Of a stretch of 64,000 nucleotides of DNA, positions 29,573-39,639 are shown one piece after another. The notes under the pieces are model-generated. The model saw only the letters and a list, made by a program, of their open reading frames with translations. It was not told the origin of the DNA and made no database searches. Position 1 is the first letter of the stretch. The number at the start of each line of letters is the position of its first letter. The position numbers and the translations under genes are program-made. Origin of the DNA: Patella vulgata (lineage: Eukaryota; Mollusca; Gastropoda; Patellidae); the NCBI RefSeq assembly GCF_932274485.2, contig NC_065881.2, positions 12,682,613 through 12,746,612 of the forward strand. Direction: 5' to 3'.

Positions 29573-29888
29573 ATCGTCTTCCATATTATTACGTGTGTCA
29601 ATTGCTAAATGCCGCTCGGTCAAAAACTTTTTTATTAATAATAATATTTAGCCAGCCAGTCATTTCAGTAAGTATTTTCACTTTTGTTCATTACGTGTGT
29701 CGATTGCTAAATATCGCTCAGTCCAAAAATTTTTTTATTAATAATAATATTTAGCCAGCCAGTCATTTCAGTAAGTATTTTCACTTTTGTTCATTACGTG
29801 TGTCAATTGCTAAATATCGCTCAGTCAAAAAATTTTTTTATTAATAATAATATTTAGCCAGCCAGCCATTTCAGTAAGTATTTTCACG
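29573..29888. repeat. Three-copy tandem repeat, period about 115
   Basis: CATTACGTGTGTCAATTGCT, AAATATCGCTCAGTC, TTATTAATAATAATATTTAG and CCAGCCAGTCATTTCAGTAA recur almost unchanged, so expansion was recent. Confidence 0.92.
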
Positions 29889-31083
29889 GAATTGCATAGA
29901 AAATGAAGGAAATATAACTTCTGATTAACATTTATCTAGATTGATCTCCCTGGAAGGCTCTTTTCATCCTCTTTATCTGGACTAAGTCCCCTGTTGATGA
30001 CAGTTGGTTAGTTTTTAAAAATTCATAGCCAAATGGAAGCAAAATTAAACATACATGAATCAAATAATTCACAGCTTTCATAATTTCGATACTGACACGT
30101 ATCATCAGTTTGAAATAAATCTGAAACAAGTATTGAAACACAAAGAAACATATTAACGTTTTCAAAATGTAAATCTCAACTAATAATTCATTTAATCTCT
30201 TCACCAATCCAGCTTTAATCTAGGTAATAAATATCGTGCATGTGTTTCACGAGACTGGTTATTATGAATGGATAAGTGTCATACATGGTAAAATAAAGAT
30301 TGAGATTCTAGTAGGCTTATATATACATGACCCTGGCTCTGTCTCTATTGTCCTTTAAAATGATAGAAGCAGTTAATATTTATTAAGAGATTCTCTTCGA
30401 CAAACTTCGTCCATTAAATTTCTGTTTTCCTTTCATTATAAACGTCTTAAAGTTAGTGAAGGAAGGAGCAGGGGGTCGGCCCATCGTCAGTCTATGCAGT
30501 GTTTGTATGTGGACACATGCCACGAACAACACTACCGAAATGTCATCTGAAATACATTATAAGGTTGGAGCTTCGACTTGTAAATGGTAAATGACAATTT
30601 AATTTCGTCCTGACGAGTTTTTATAGTATATCCCATTCTCTCCCCTTCGTTGATTATTGCTTTTAGTGAAGGGGATTAAAGCAAAAATGATTGATAACTT
30701 TTCAGAAAAAAATTGCTATGTCCGGACAAAATAATAGTCATCTTTTCGTATTTACAGAAGGGATTAATTTTAAATGATTTATGTACGTTTAGAAAAATTT
30801 GGCTTCCCCACCAACTGAAATAATTAGCGCCTTTTTTTTGGATATTAAGTGACATTTATGGAATGCCATAAATGACACGTTCTTGTGGTACATGATTTCG
30901 ATGTACGATATATAGAGGACGTTTTAAATGTGGTAAATATTTAGAAATATATAAATGATTGTGTCTAATATTACTACATGTAATTAATTTTTGGCCATGC
31001 AATTTGTAACCCTATTTGAGACAAGAGTATGTGGTACTTTATTCATATAAGACATTTTAAATTTGGTAAATGCTTAGAAAACA
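29889..31083. other. Intergenic stretch, apparently single-copy
   Basis: The 91-codon minus frame at 29932-30207 is hydrophobic but AT-driven and matches no family I recognise. No repeats seen. Confidence 0.4.
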
Positions 31084-31412
31084 TTAAAGATACATTATGT
31101 AAGATTTAGATAAAGAGCTGGTAGTTCTCGCTATAATAGTTTATAAATAGTCAAAAGTTTGATAAAAAATAGCGTAGTCTCGATTTTCCATTGCTATCAT
31201 TGTTACGATAATAAACAAAGCTCAATTATCTATTTAGAAATTAAATTATTAAAATGGCGATCGTGTTTCAATCCATTCAAAATCACCACCATCTGATGAT
31301 CTAGAGAGTTGATTATAGGCTTATCATGTGAATAAATGTCTAATTATTAAATGTATTTAACATTTGAGGCCAGAACAAAGACATGCAACAGGCAAATTAG
31401 CTCTTCCATTAA
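31084..31412. mobile_element. TTAA MITE copy, decayed right end
   Basis: TTAA 31084-31087 then AGATACATTATGTAAGATTT, AGAGCTGGTAGTTCTCGC and the right-side marks GTTGATTATAGGCTTATCA and CAAATTAGCTCTTCC. The last inverted tip is lost, although TTAA is present at 31409-31412. Confidence 0.75.
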
Positions 31413-31965
31413 TAGTAACACATTTTTGTGGGTTTTTTTTAAAGGTATGAACAGTTAGTTCATCATTTAGCCATATAGCCAGAAGGGTTAGGGTAGGGAG
31501 TAGGTACAATAATTTATAGATTATTATTATAATATATCCATGTGACGACTTGGAATAATTTGTGCTTTGTGAGTATATAACATCATTGCTACTGTCTCAT
31601 TTAGATGTTTCGGATAATTCTACGGCTTAATCCCCGCTAAAATGACATAACTGACCCTATTAAGTAATCAAGGCACAATTTTATTGATAGACAGTTACTG
31701 GATTGATTACTATGCAAACTATTCATAACAAAACACAACACAAGGTATATATGGATATAACTACTTCTCTATTATTTAATAACCACGTTTCGTAACACAT
31801 ACAGGTCGCGTTTTCAAGTTAATGATAAATATCCATCTAGTCAGCCTATTTATACATATTTTAACTTACACCAACTTAATTAATAATCAGACGACACCAT
31901 TAAAATAATTAGAAGCACCTACAATAACAATTGATACTATGCAAACATCTTTATCAAACAAATAA
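31413..31965. other. Intergenic stretch, apparently single-copy
   Basis: No coding or repeat signal recognised. Confidence 0.4.
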
Positions 31966-32035
31966 AATGAAATAAAATGAGATTTAACGCCCTACTATTC
32001 TACTCCAACTGGGTTAATGGCGACGGAGTAACTGA
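31966..32035 (-). mobile_element. SINE family B 3'-end fragment
   Basis: AAATGAAATAAAATGAGATT, TAACGCCCTACTATTCT and CTGGGTTAATGGCGACGG match the family B end. Confidence 0.6.
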
Positions 32036-32066
32036 TATACATCCGAGAACAATTTAACGCAGATAA

Positions 32067-32068
<2 letters not shown>

Positions 32069-32103
<35 letters not shown>

Positions 32104-32366
32104 GAGAGAGATGGGGTTTAACGTCCACTCGACACAAACTAGGTCATTTCGGAACTAACATATGGTTTAATTTTATTTCAATAATTCGCTTGCGCGTTGG
32201 GGTCTTTAGCAGTGGGAGGAAACCGGAGGACCCGGAGAAAACCCACGAGGTTGGACAGGCGACCCTACTCCTTGTCACGTACAACCGGGGATTCGAAACC
32301 ACGCCAGTCGACTCAATGACAGACTTTATGATACAGCGCGCGCACGCTAACCATTCAGCCCCCCCC
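32069..32366 (-). mobile_element. SINE family A, full length, with 12-base target duplication
   Basis: Flanked by ACGCAGATAAAG at 32057-32068 and 32367-32378, an exact match. A good reference copy: (GA)n tail, ATGGGGTTTAACGTCCACTC, GACACAAACTAGGTCATTTC, AATAATTCGCTTGCGCG, GTGGGAGGAAACCGGAGGAC, CCCACGAGGTTGGACAGGCG, CTCCTTGTCACGTACAACCG, and a tRNA-like head whose complement has GGTTTCGAATCCCC (B box) and GCTGAATGGTTAGCG (A box). A 62-codon frame through the centre recurs in other copies and is not a gene. Confidence 0.93.
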
Positions 32367-32378
32367 CCACGCAGATAA

Positions 32379-32580
32379 AGCCACTCGACACAAACTAGGT
32401 AATTTCGGGACTAACATGGTTCAATTTTTATTTATGCGCGTAGGGGTCTTTCGCATTGGTAGGAAACCGGAGAATCCGGGGAAAACCTACGAGGTAGGAC
32501 AGGGAATCGAAACCATGCCACTTCACTCAATGACACACGTCCTGATCCAACGCGTTAACTATTCGGCTACCCAAGCCCCC
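32379..32580 (-). mobile_element. SINE family A, older copy beside the previous one
   Basis: CCACTCGACACAAACTAGGT, ATGCGCGTAGGGGTCTTTCG, GGAAACCGGAGAATCCGG and TTCACTCAATGACACACG appear in order. Its 3' tail is missing where the younger copy inserted. Confidence 0.82.
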
Positions 32581-33310
32581 ATGTTGAGTGGAAGGTGCCC
32601 AGAACGAACCCTTTATTTTGTAATCAGGAATATTCATCTAAGCCAGCATTCCATTTCACTGAAAGTTTCAGCTAGGACAATATTCGAATTTACTTCCAGT
32701 CAAAAGCCTGGGGCTAAACTATGATTTAAACAGCTAAATATATGAAGTAACAACTCCTAAAACATATTTTATTACAAAAATATTCTTTGCAAAGGGATGA
32801 AAACAATTTATAACAAATTATGAATCTTCTCCCAAATAACAACTGAATTCTAGACGATGAAAAAACCGCGAGAAGACAAATTAAATGTCGTTTATATCGC
32901 GTTAAAAACACTAATAAAAAAACACAAGGGAAGTTATCATTATTCCAACATAATGTCAATTTACCGTGATTGGCAGTCATTGAAAATCCGTGATATCGAC
33001 AGAGCAATTAGGGTAAATTCGTGTAAATTATCGTCGTGTTTTTGTGGATTGCCTGATGGCTGTACCTAATAATAAAGTAGACGAACTGTATCATTACTTT
33101 GATAGTGTCTAATAACTGTTCTTGTTATTGGTCGTCACACAAAACACTTGTTTAGATTCAGTCTTAATGCGCTACAAATTACACGACCATTATACTTAAA
33201 GAGCTAGTCAGCGGTTGGACGATGGAAATAAATAGAAGTATCTGTCTTTGATTATTTTATTTTATTAGCTAATCGGCGACAGCCTAAAGGGAGTTACCGT
33301 GGTTCAGTGA
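32581..33310. other. Intergenic stretch, apparently single-copy
   Basis: Overlapping short frames on both strands (32726-33069) with no known domain. No repeats. Confidence 0.4.
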
Positions 33311-33330
33311 ATAGGAGAGAGGGAGAGAGT

Positions 33331-33361
<31 letters not shown>

Positions 33362-33552
33362 AATGGAGTTTAACGCCCACTCGACACAAACTAGGTCATT
33401 TCAGGACTACTATATGGTTCAATTTTATTTCAATAATTCGCATGCGCGTAGGGGTCTTTAGCAGTGGGAGGACAACCGGAGGACCCGGAGAAAACCCACG
33501 AGGCCTGACAGGCGACCATACTCCTTGTCACGTACAACCGGGGAATCTGAAA
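33311..33552 (-). mobile_element. SINE family A, head truncated
   Basis: Long GA-rich tail (33312-33361), then the usual body to CACGTACAACCGGGGAATC, where similarity stops before the tRNA-like A box. Confidence 0.85.
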
Positions 33553-33649
33553 TTCCTGATGGTAAACTACCGAGCCTTTGTTTAAACTTGAGGCGTATCG
33601 AGGACCACCACAGTAAGTTGTGACCCTTGACCTTAAATTCCTGCATCTG

Positions 33650-34020
33650 AAACCTCCTCTTTAAAGTTACGATAGTCAAGTAGTGTATTGGGTTACTTAC
33701 AAAGTAATGTTGTAAAACAGAAACAATTTGTACCCCACAGTTGTGATCATTGATCCTAAATGCCCGATCGGAAACCCGGCTCAAGAATTGCCGAGTGCCT
33801 CTTTAAAGTTGAGATATTCAAGTAGTGTATTTGGTTACTTATAAAGTAATATTGTAAAACAGAAGCAATTTGTGACCCTGGATCCTACATTCCTGATCTT
33901 CCGGTCTTCGGCTAAACAACTGCTGAGTTCCTCTTTAAAGTTGAGATATTCAAGTAGTGTGATAAAGCGTTGTATTGGGTTAATTACAGAGTTATCCTAT
34001 AAAACAGAAGCAATTTAAAC
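33650..34020. repeat. Three-copy tandem repeat, period about 135-143
   Basis: CCTCTTTAAAGTTGAGATAT, TCAAGTAGTGTATTGGGTTA and TAAAACAGAAGCAATTT recur three times; the last copy has a short insertion. Confidence 0.85.
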
Positions 34021-34254
34021 CCCATTAGACAACTGGTTCCTTTCTAATATGGCGGATTTATCCACATTACGTTTATACCCAGTTGGTCTTTCTCGACGCT
34101 AAATCTAATTTCAATCCAGATTTACAAAAATGTTAAAGAATTGCTGAAGCCAGATACTTTAAACAGACGGGGGTGGAAGACTACTGTAAGATTTTCATAG
34201 CTTGAAAGAGATTTAGTATTGTTTTATTAAAGTCTATGATCGTTGTGTGAAGAA

Positions 34255-34935
34255 TTTGTAAATTCCTGGCAATCTACAATGTTGTAAACGTTAAGCCTCT
34301 TAAAGGGTTATCGTTTTAGAACGATTTTGAAATCCTTCGCAATCAACATGTTGTCAAAGTTGAACCCAGTAAAAGGGGTATCAATTTAGAACGATTTTGA
34401 AATCCTTCGCAATCTACAATGTTGTCAAAGTTGAACCCAGTAAAAGGGGTATCAATTTAGAACGATTTTGAAATCCTTCGCAATCTACAATGTTGTCAAA
34501 GTTGAACCCAGTAAAAGGGGTATCAATTTAGAATGATTTTGAAATCCTTCGCAATCTACAATGTTGTCAAAGTTGAACCCAGTAAAAGGGGTATCAATTT
34601 AGAACGATTTTGAAATCCTTCGCAATCTACAATGTTGTCAAGTTGAACCCAGTAAAAGGGGTATCAATTTAGAACGATTTTGAAATCCTTCGCAATCTAC
34701 AATGTTGTCAAAGTTGAACCCAGTAAAAGGGGTATCAATTTAGAACGATTTTGAAATCCTTCGCAATCTACAATGTTATAAAAGTTGAACCCCTAAAAGG
34801 GATGTCAGTTTAAAACGATTTTGAAATCTTTCGCAATCTAAAAGTTGAGCCTATGAAAGGGATATCAGTTTAAAACGATTTTGAAATCCTTCGCAACCTA
34901 CGATGTTGTAAAAATTTAACCCCTTAAAGGGATAT
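34255..34935. repeat. 71-base minisatellite, about nine copies
   Basis: CAATCTACAATGTTGTCAAA, GTTGAACCCAGTAAAAGGGG and TATCAATTTAGAACGATTTT define the unit. The middle five or six units are nearly identical and the outer units are diverged, the usual pattern of a homogenising array. Confidence 0.95.
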
Positions 34936-35062
34936 ATATCTATGTTTAAAACTGGCTCTAATTTCGTTCATTGAACTAAATCGTGGGAAATTTGATCATT
35001 TTCTGAACAGTGCTCTTTACTATTTTGGGTTGGCTTTAAATGAGTTAGACATCGATCATAAT

Positions 35063-35350
35063 ATGAAATGGGGTTTAACGTCCTACTATTCATTCTGCAC
35101 CAAGTGTGTTAATGACGATGGCCATACGCCACGCAATACGACGGTATTTCCGCTTACTCTTCGTCGTCCCGGTGGAAAGAAAAACCGAGGTCCCTTGTAC
35201 ACGTTGACATGCACGAAGAAGAACTCTGAAAATTGTAATTCTAAAATAAGTGTAAGCCCGGACAGCATTTTCTCCCATAGCACATTATATGGCGTATGTC
35301 ATTCTTCATTAGCCCAGTCGGCGCAGAAAAAAAAACCCATTTCATTTAAT
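35063..35350. mobile_element. Two SINE B 3' ends in inverted arrangement
   Basis: The left part is minus orientation (ATGAAATGGGGTTTAACGTC to GGCCATACGCCA), the right part plus orientation (ATATGGCGTATGTCATTCTT to AACCCATTTCATTT). The central GAAAAACCGAGGTCC domain is between them. Arms of about 75 bases pair imperfectly. Confidence 0.75.
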
Positions 35351-36860
35351 TTCATATTTTTACAGACAAATAAAAATCATAATTAAAATATCAGCATGCA
35401 TGAAAACAATTTTGGAAAAATTACAACAGAATACTTAATGAGATTAATAGATAAGGAATCCTTTCTAATTTATAATCATGCAAGGCATATGATTCTCATC
35501 TAAGGCCTGGGAGGCTGGAATTCGTATCACGATCAAAGCAGAACGGCCAATTGTTTTTGCGAAAAAATGAGAAAAATGGAACCAGAAATCCGGAGAATAT
35601 TAATAAACAAAATATTATCTAATAAATGAAAGAACTAAATTCGTTTTGAATGAAAATTTCCTTCGTCTGCATATCTGACCATTTATACAATATTTCCATA
35701 TTAATATGCTTCAAACGGAATCTGGAATAATTGCCACAGAAATTAAGAACGATGAATATGTTATAGCACAGTAAGAAATATGATGAATTCATTTTAAATC
35801 AAAACAGAGCACCTCTGCCTTTATGTTTCTTACAGAATATTTCATATTTTCTGACAATAACAGCAAAATAAAATCAGTAGTCCCGCAGATAATTACCAAT
35901 ACCCAACACTTAATGGATATATTCATACTTAATTCAAAACAATACACGTCTGTTTCTCAACTCATCATATAATATTTCATATTTCTCGCGCAAATAATCA
36001 TAATTAATAATTCTAATATTCAAACTCCCGCTGTTTCCCACCTCGAATTTTCTCACTCTTTATCGCTGTTACGAGTCTTCATCAGTCGAACACTATCACG
36101 TGAACAGCACATTTTGGCGCCAAAATTGGCTACATACACCATTTGGCTAATTTGTCCAGTTGTAATTGTATTTGATGAGATTGCACGGTTTGTATGCTGG
36201 TCGACTATTGACAGTCGAGGCGAATGTTTTGTTAATAATTAGATTTAGAACAAGAGAACAGAAAACTATTTATATCGCCTGGATATCATAGTTTCCCGCC
36301 TAATGGATATTAATGATCCGCCATGCTTGCTGTTGTAACACGTTTTTTCATTGGACAAATATCATTACTTTTCATTTGTATTTTGATCATTTTAATTGCG
36401 AGTAATAAATAACCAAGAAAAGATCATTTACATTCTGTGCACTTCGTAATTATTGTTCGTTTTGACATTGTAATAACTATTAACTTGAATTAACAAAGTT
36501 AAAACAGCCGAGCCGCGATGTATCACATTACCGCCATTTTGTATAATCATGAATAATTAATGTTAGAGAGTGCACGGGAGGCTTATTCTGCTTTCTAGTA
36601 ATTAAAGAGTTCAGACTTAATTGTTATTGATGATGATATTGCGATTAATTAAGTGATATTATATTTTTGGTGGAATTAATTCCTAGGAGATGTAAGACAT
36701 TTTGGATGATTTAATTTGTTCAGTGGATGGCAAATGTATATGAAACGTGTACTTTACAATATGGACGATGTTTGTTATAATGTTCTGTTAATCTGCGAAT
36801 GGTGTCCCTAATTCGGTTTAGCATTTAATATTCGTAGGCTATGGAATCCAATGACAGAAT
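35351..36860. other. 1.5 kb repeat-free intergenic stretch
   Basis: No transposon, array or coding frame. Contains the palindrome ATTTTGGCGCCAAAAT at 36111-36126. Candidate conserved non-coding DNA. Confidence 0.35.
36111..36126. promoter_or_regulatory. Perfect 16-base palindrome with E2F-type core
   Basis: ATTTTGGCGCCAAAAT reads TTTTGGCGC on both strands, fitting the E2F/DP consensus TTTSGCGC. It sits in repeat-free DNA near CACGTG (about 36098). No adjacent gene is visible, so function is unknown. Confidence 0.3.
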
Positions 36861-37109
36861 AAATGAAATGAAACGAAATGGGGTTTAACGTCCTACTCTT
36901 CTGCACCGATTGGGCTAATACAATGTGCTGAGAGGGAAATTTTGCGCCGACAGCGTCGCTACGGCCTACTTTGACTTCGAGTCTAACTGATAATGCTATG
37001 CACAGGAGTTCTGAAAATCTTGATGAACCTTCTCGGCTAACACCGGGTTCAAACCACGGACCTCCTGGTTAGTGAGCCAGTGCCTTACTCACTGAGCTAC
37101 CGTGACTCC
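36861..37109 (-). mobile_element. SINE family B, central domain deleted
   Basis: 3' end (GAAATGGGGTTTAACGTCCT, GGGAAATTTTGCGCCGACAG) and head (complement with AGGTCCGTGGTTTGAACCCG and AGCTCAGTGAGTAAGGC) are present. Most of the conserved centre is missing. Confidence 0.85.
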
Positions 37110-37189
37110 CCTGATCATGTGATATTGTAGAATAATAGAGTTTAATGTTTTCCAATTTCATTTTTCTGGACCCAATCACCCTGTCTGGC

Positions 37190-37300
37190 ACTACTCCAAA
37201 ATGAGATGGGGTTAACGGCGCAGTGAGTAAGACTTTGGCCATCTAACGAGGAGGACCTGTGTTCGATTCCTGCGTTGAAGATGGATTTAGAACAATACTG
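37190..37300 (+). mobile_element. SINE family B head fragment
   Basis: GGCGCAGTGAGTAAGACTTT, AGGAGGACCTGTGTTCGATT and CCTGCGTTGAAGATGG match a family B-like tRNA head. Confidence 0.55.
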
Positions 37301-37329
37301 GGCAAACTTTTTTTAGGTGAGTGTCCACA

Positions 37330-37331
37330 CA

Positions 37332-37372
<41 letters not shown>

Positions 37373-37411
37373 GGGGTTTAACGTCCACTCGACACAACTA
37401 GGTCATTTCGG
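37330..37411 (-). mobile_element. (GA)n tail and 3' end of a family A SINE
   Basis: The GA run at 37336-37369 followed by AAATGGGGTTTAACGTCCAC. It continues into the duplicated block starting at 37412. Confidence 0.85.
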
Positions 37412-38038
37412 GACTAACATATGGTTTAATTTTATTTCAATAATTCGCTTGCGCATAGGGGTCGTTAGCAGTGGGAGGAAACCGGAGGACCCGGAGAAAA
37501 CCCACGAGGTTGGACAGGCGACCCTATTCCTTGTCACGTACAACCGGGGATTCGAAATCCACACACAAAGTTGGATGTGAAAGTTCATCGGGATTTTCCG
37601 ACTTGATTCTTCCCTGTCAGTGGCACAGGACAGAGGGCCTGGCAAGGGACAACGTATAGTCGTTCGGTTGCATAAATAGGCGTGCATGGAATTCGATATA
37701 AGAGAAGGCCATAGCGCCGCTGCTCGGACAAAATTTCCCTAATTAGCCTAGTCGGACGCTAAACCCCATTTCATTTCTCCATTTGAATCGCTTGTTGGTT
37801 CGTTCCTGGAGTTTTACGTCCACTTCCCCCAAGGGTGATATCATAGAGAAATTGAGTTGTGGGTCCACTGCATTTAAATACTCGACTCCCTGGATACCAC
37901 GCTTTAATATTGTTCGTGAATCTGGTTCTCTTATTCAGCAAGAATAATTGATAGATGAAATTAATCTACATATCTGTAATGTGTTATTTTTGGCCATTGT
38001 TGCTTGTGTTTCAGTACAAAGAGAGAGAGAGAGAGAGA
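37412..38038. repeat. Tandem duplication, unit 1 (627 bases)
   Basis: Starts GACTAACATATGGTTTAATT, carries a truncated SINE A, a truncated SINE B (from GTTCATCGGGATTTTCCGAC to the GACGCTAAACCCC end), then a unique part with a type C piece (GTCCACTTCCCCCAAGGG) and ends TTGTGTTTCAGTACAAAGAG in a GA run. GTTGTGGGT at 37856-37864 is the empty target of the MITE present in unit 2. Confidence 0.9.
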
Positions 38039-38749
38039 GACTAACATATGGTTTAATTATATTTCAATAATTCGCTTGCGCATAGGGGTCGTTACCAGTG
38101 GGAGGAAACCGGAGGACCCGGAGAAAACCCACGAGGTTGGACAGGCGACCCTATTCCTTGTCACGTACAACCGGGGATTCGAAATCCACACACAAAGTTG
38201 GATGTGAAAGTTCATCGGGATTTTCCGACTTGATTCTTCCCTGTCAGTGGCACAGGACAGAGGGCCTGGCAAGGGACAACGTATAGACGTTCGGTTGCAC
38301 AAATAGGCGTGCATGGAATTCGATAAAACAGTAAGGCAGAACAGTAGGACGTTAAACCCCATTTCCATTTCATTTTTTCCATTTGAATCGCTTGTTGGTT
38401 CGTTCCTGGAGTTTTACGTCAACTTCCACCAAGGGTGATATCGTAGAGAATTTGAGTTGCAGGTTAGACTGGATAACCTGCTCTAATATGTCAGACTCGT
38501 TCCTACGTCACTCCTTTTCTGACTTGCATAGCGCAGTGACGTAGGAACAAGCCTGACGTCATTTAGAGCCGGTTGTCCAGTCTAGTTGCAGGTCCACTGC
38601 CTTTAAATACTCGACTCCCAGGATACCACGCTTTAATATTGTGCGTGAATCTGGTTCTCATATTCAGCAAGAATAATTGATAGATGAAATTAATCTACAT
38701 ATCTGTAATGTGTTATTTTTGGCCATTGTTGCTTGTGTTTCAGTACAAC
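38039..38749. repeat. Tandem duplication, unit 2 (711 bases)
   Basis: Repeats unit 1 with few substitutions. Differences: about 45 bases of the SINE B 3' region are missing or replaced around 38320-38350, and 129 bases (MITE plus 9-base duplication) are added at 38465-38593. The junction lies in a GA run. Confidence 0.9.
38465..38584. mobile_element. 120-base palindromic MITE with 9-base target duplication
   Basis: Ends TAGACTGGATAACC and GGTTGTCCAGTCTA; inner arms TCGTTCCTACGTCACT and AGTGACGTAGGAACAAG also pair. GTTGCAGGT flanks it at 38456-38464 and 38585-38593. The paralogous unit 1 has a single GTTGTGGGT. Nine-base duplications are typical of Mutator-like elements; 8-base hAT is less likely. 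Confidence 0.9.
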
Positions 38750-38929
38750 CCTTGATTAATTAAACCATTTATTAATATTGATATGACTTGTTTTATAATT
38801 AATAATCGGGATTAATTACAATTGGTGAATTAATACGATAAATGGAACCTGGGTTTACGTCATCTTTCCGGCGTCAAGGTAACACGGTACTATATTTCAT
38901 TTCAAAACGCCGAGGGGTGGGGGATGGAA

Positions 38930-39122
38930 GGCCGAATAGTTAGCGCGTGCGCGTGGTATCATAAATTTTGTCATTGAGTGAGTCAACTGGTGTGGTTTAG
39001 ATTCCCCGGTTGTACGTGACAAGGAGTAAGGTCGCCTATCCAACCTCGGGGGTTTTCTCAGGGCCCTCCGGTTTCCTTCCCACTGCTAAAGACTCATACG
39101 CGCAAGCGAATTCATTCCATTC
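38930..39122 (+). mobile_element. SINE family A, 3' truncated
   Basis: Head AGGCCGAATAGTTAGCGCG, B box GTTTAGATTCCCCGG, centre GGGTTTTCTCAGGGCCCTCC and GGTTTCCTTCCCACTGC, ending in the CGCAAGCGAATTCATT region without the last third. Confidence 0.85.
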
Positions 39123-39274
39123 CACAGATCAATAGTAATAAAGAGTATTGTCAGAGATTTCTGATCTCCGAACATTGAAAAGCGCACCAAAAGACAAATT
39201 GAAAACCATGCGACAGGGTAAGATCCATTTGATAAGGTCAACTTCAAGTTTGGTCAAAGGTCACGAGATGTACA

Positions 39275-39362
39275 CAGGGCTAGGGCTAACCCCAACCCTA
39301 ACCCTCAACCCAGCCCTAACGCTTCCCCTAACCTACAATCTCGCCAACAATCACGTGCCCTA
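39275..39362. repeat. Degenerate telomere-like CCCTAA patch
   Basis: CTAACCCCAACCCTAACCCT and CCCAGCCCTAACGCTTCCCC resemble decayed (CCCTAA)n. Only about 60-80 bases, none perfect beyond two units. Confidence 0.5.
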
Positions 39363-39639
39363 ACCTTATTAACATCTCAGCGACCTTGACGAAAATTGAG
39401 TTGACCTTAACAAATAAATCAAGCCATGCGACAGACCATGCGACAAAACTCAATCAATCAAGAGTCTAGCAAGGGAGATAATTGTATCGAGATCAATAAG
39501 TCTGCCACAAGTATAATTTGATCATGTATCAGTATAAATTATGATATTAAAACGTTTGTCAATTCCTGCAATTACTACCTTGTGTTTATTACTATAATTA
39601 GAATATAATAAACGACATGGAACTACTTTAGATTCTACA

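Noticed and set aside
29932-30207. 91-codon hydrophobic minus-strand frame
   Set aside because: AT-driven composition, no family resemblance, no splice partners or supporting context.
37471-38286. Two identical 62-codon frames
   Set aside because: They lie in the SINE A/B mosaic of the tandem duplication; similar frames occur in other SINE A copies.
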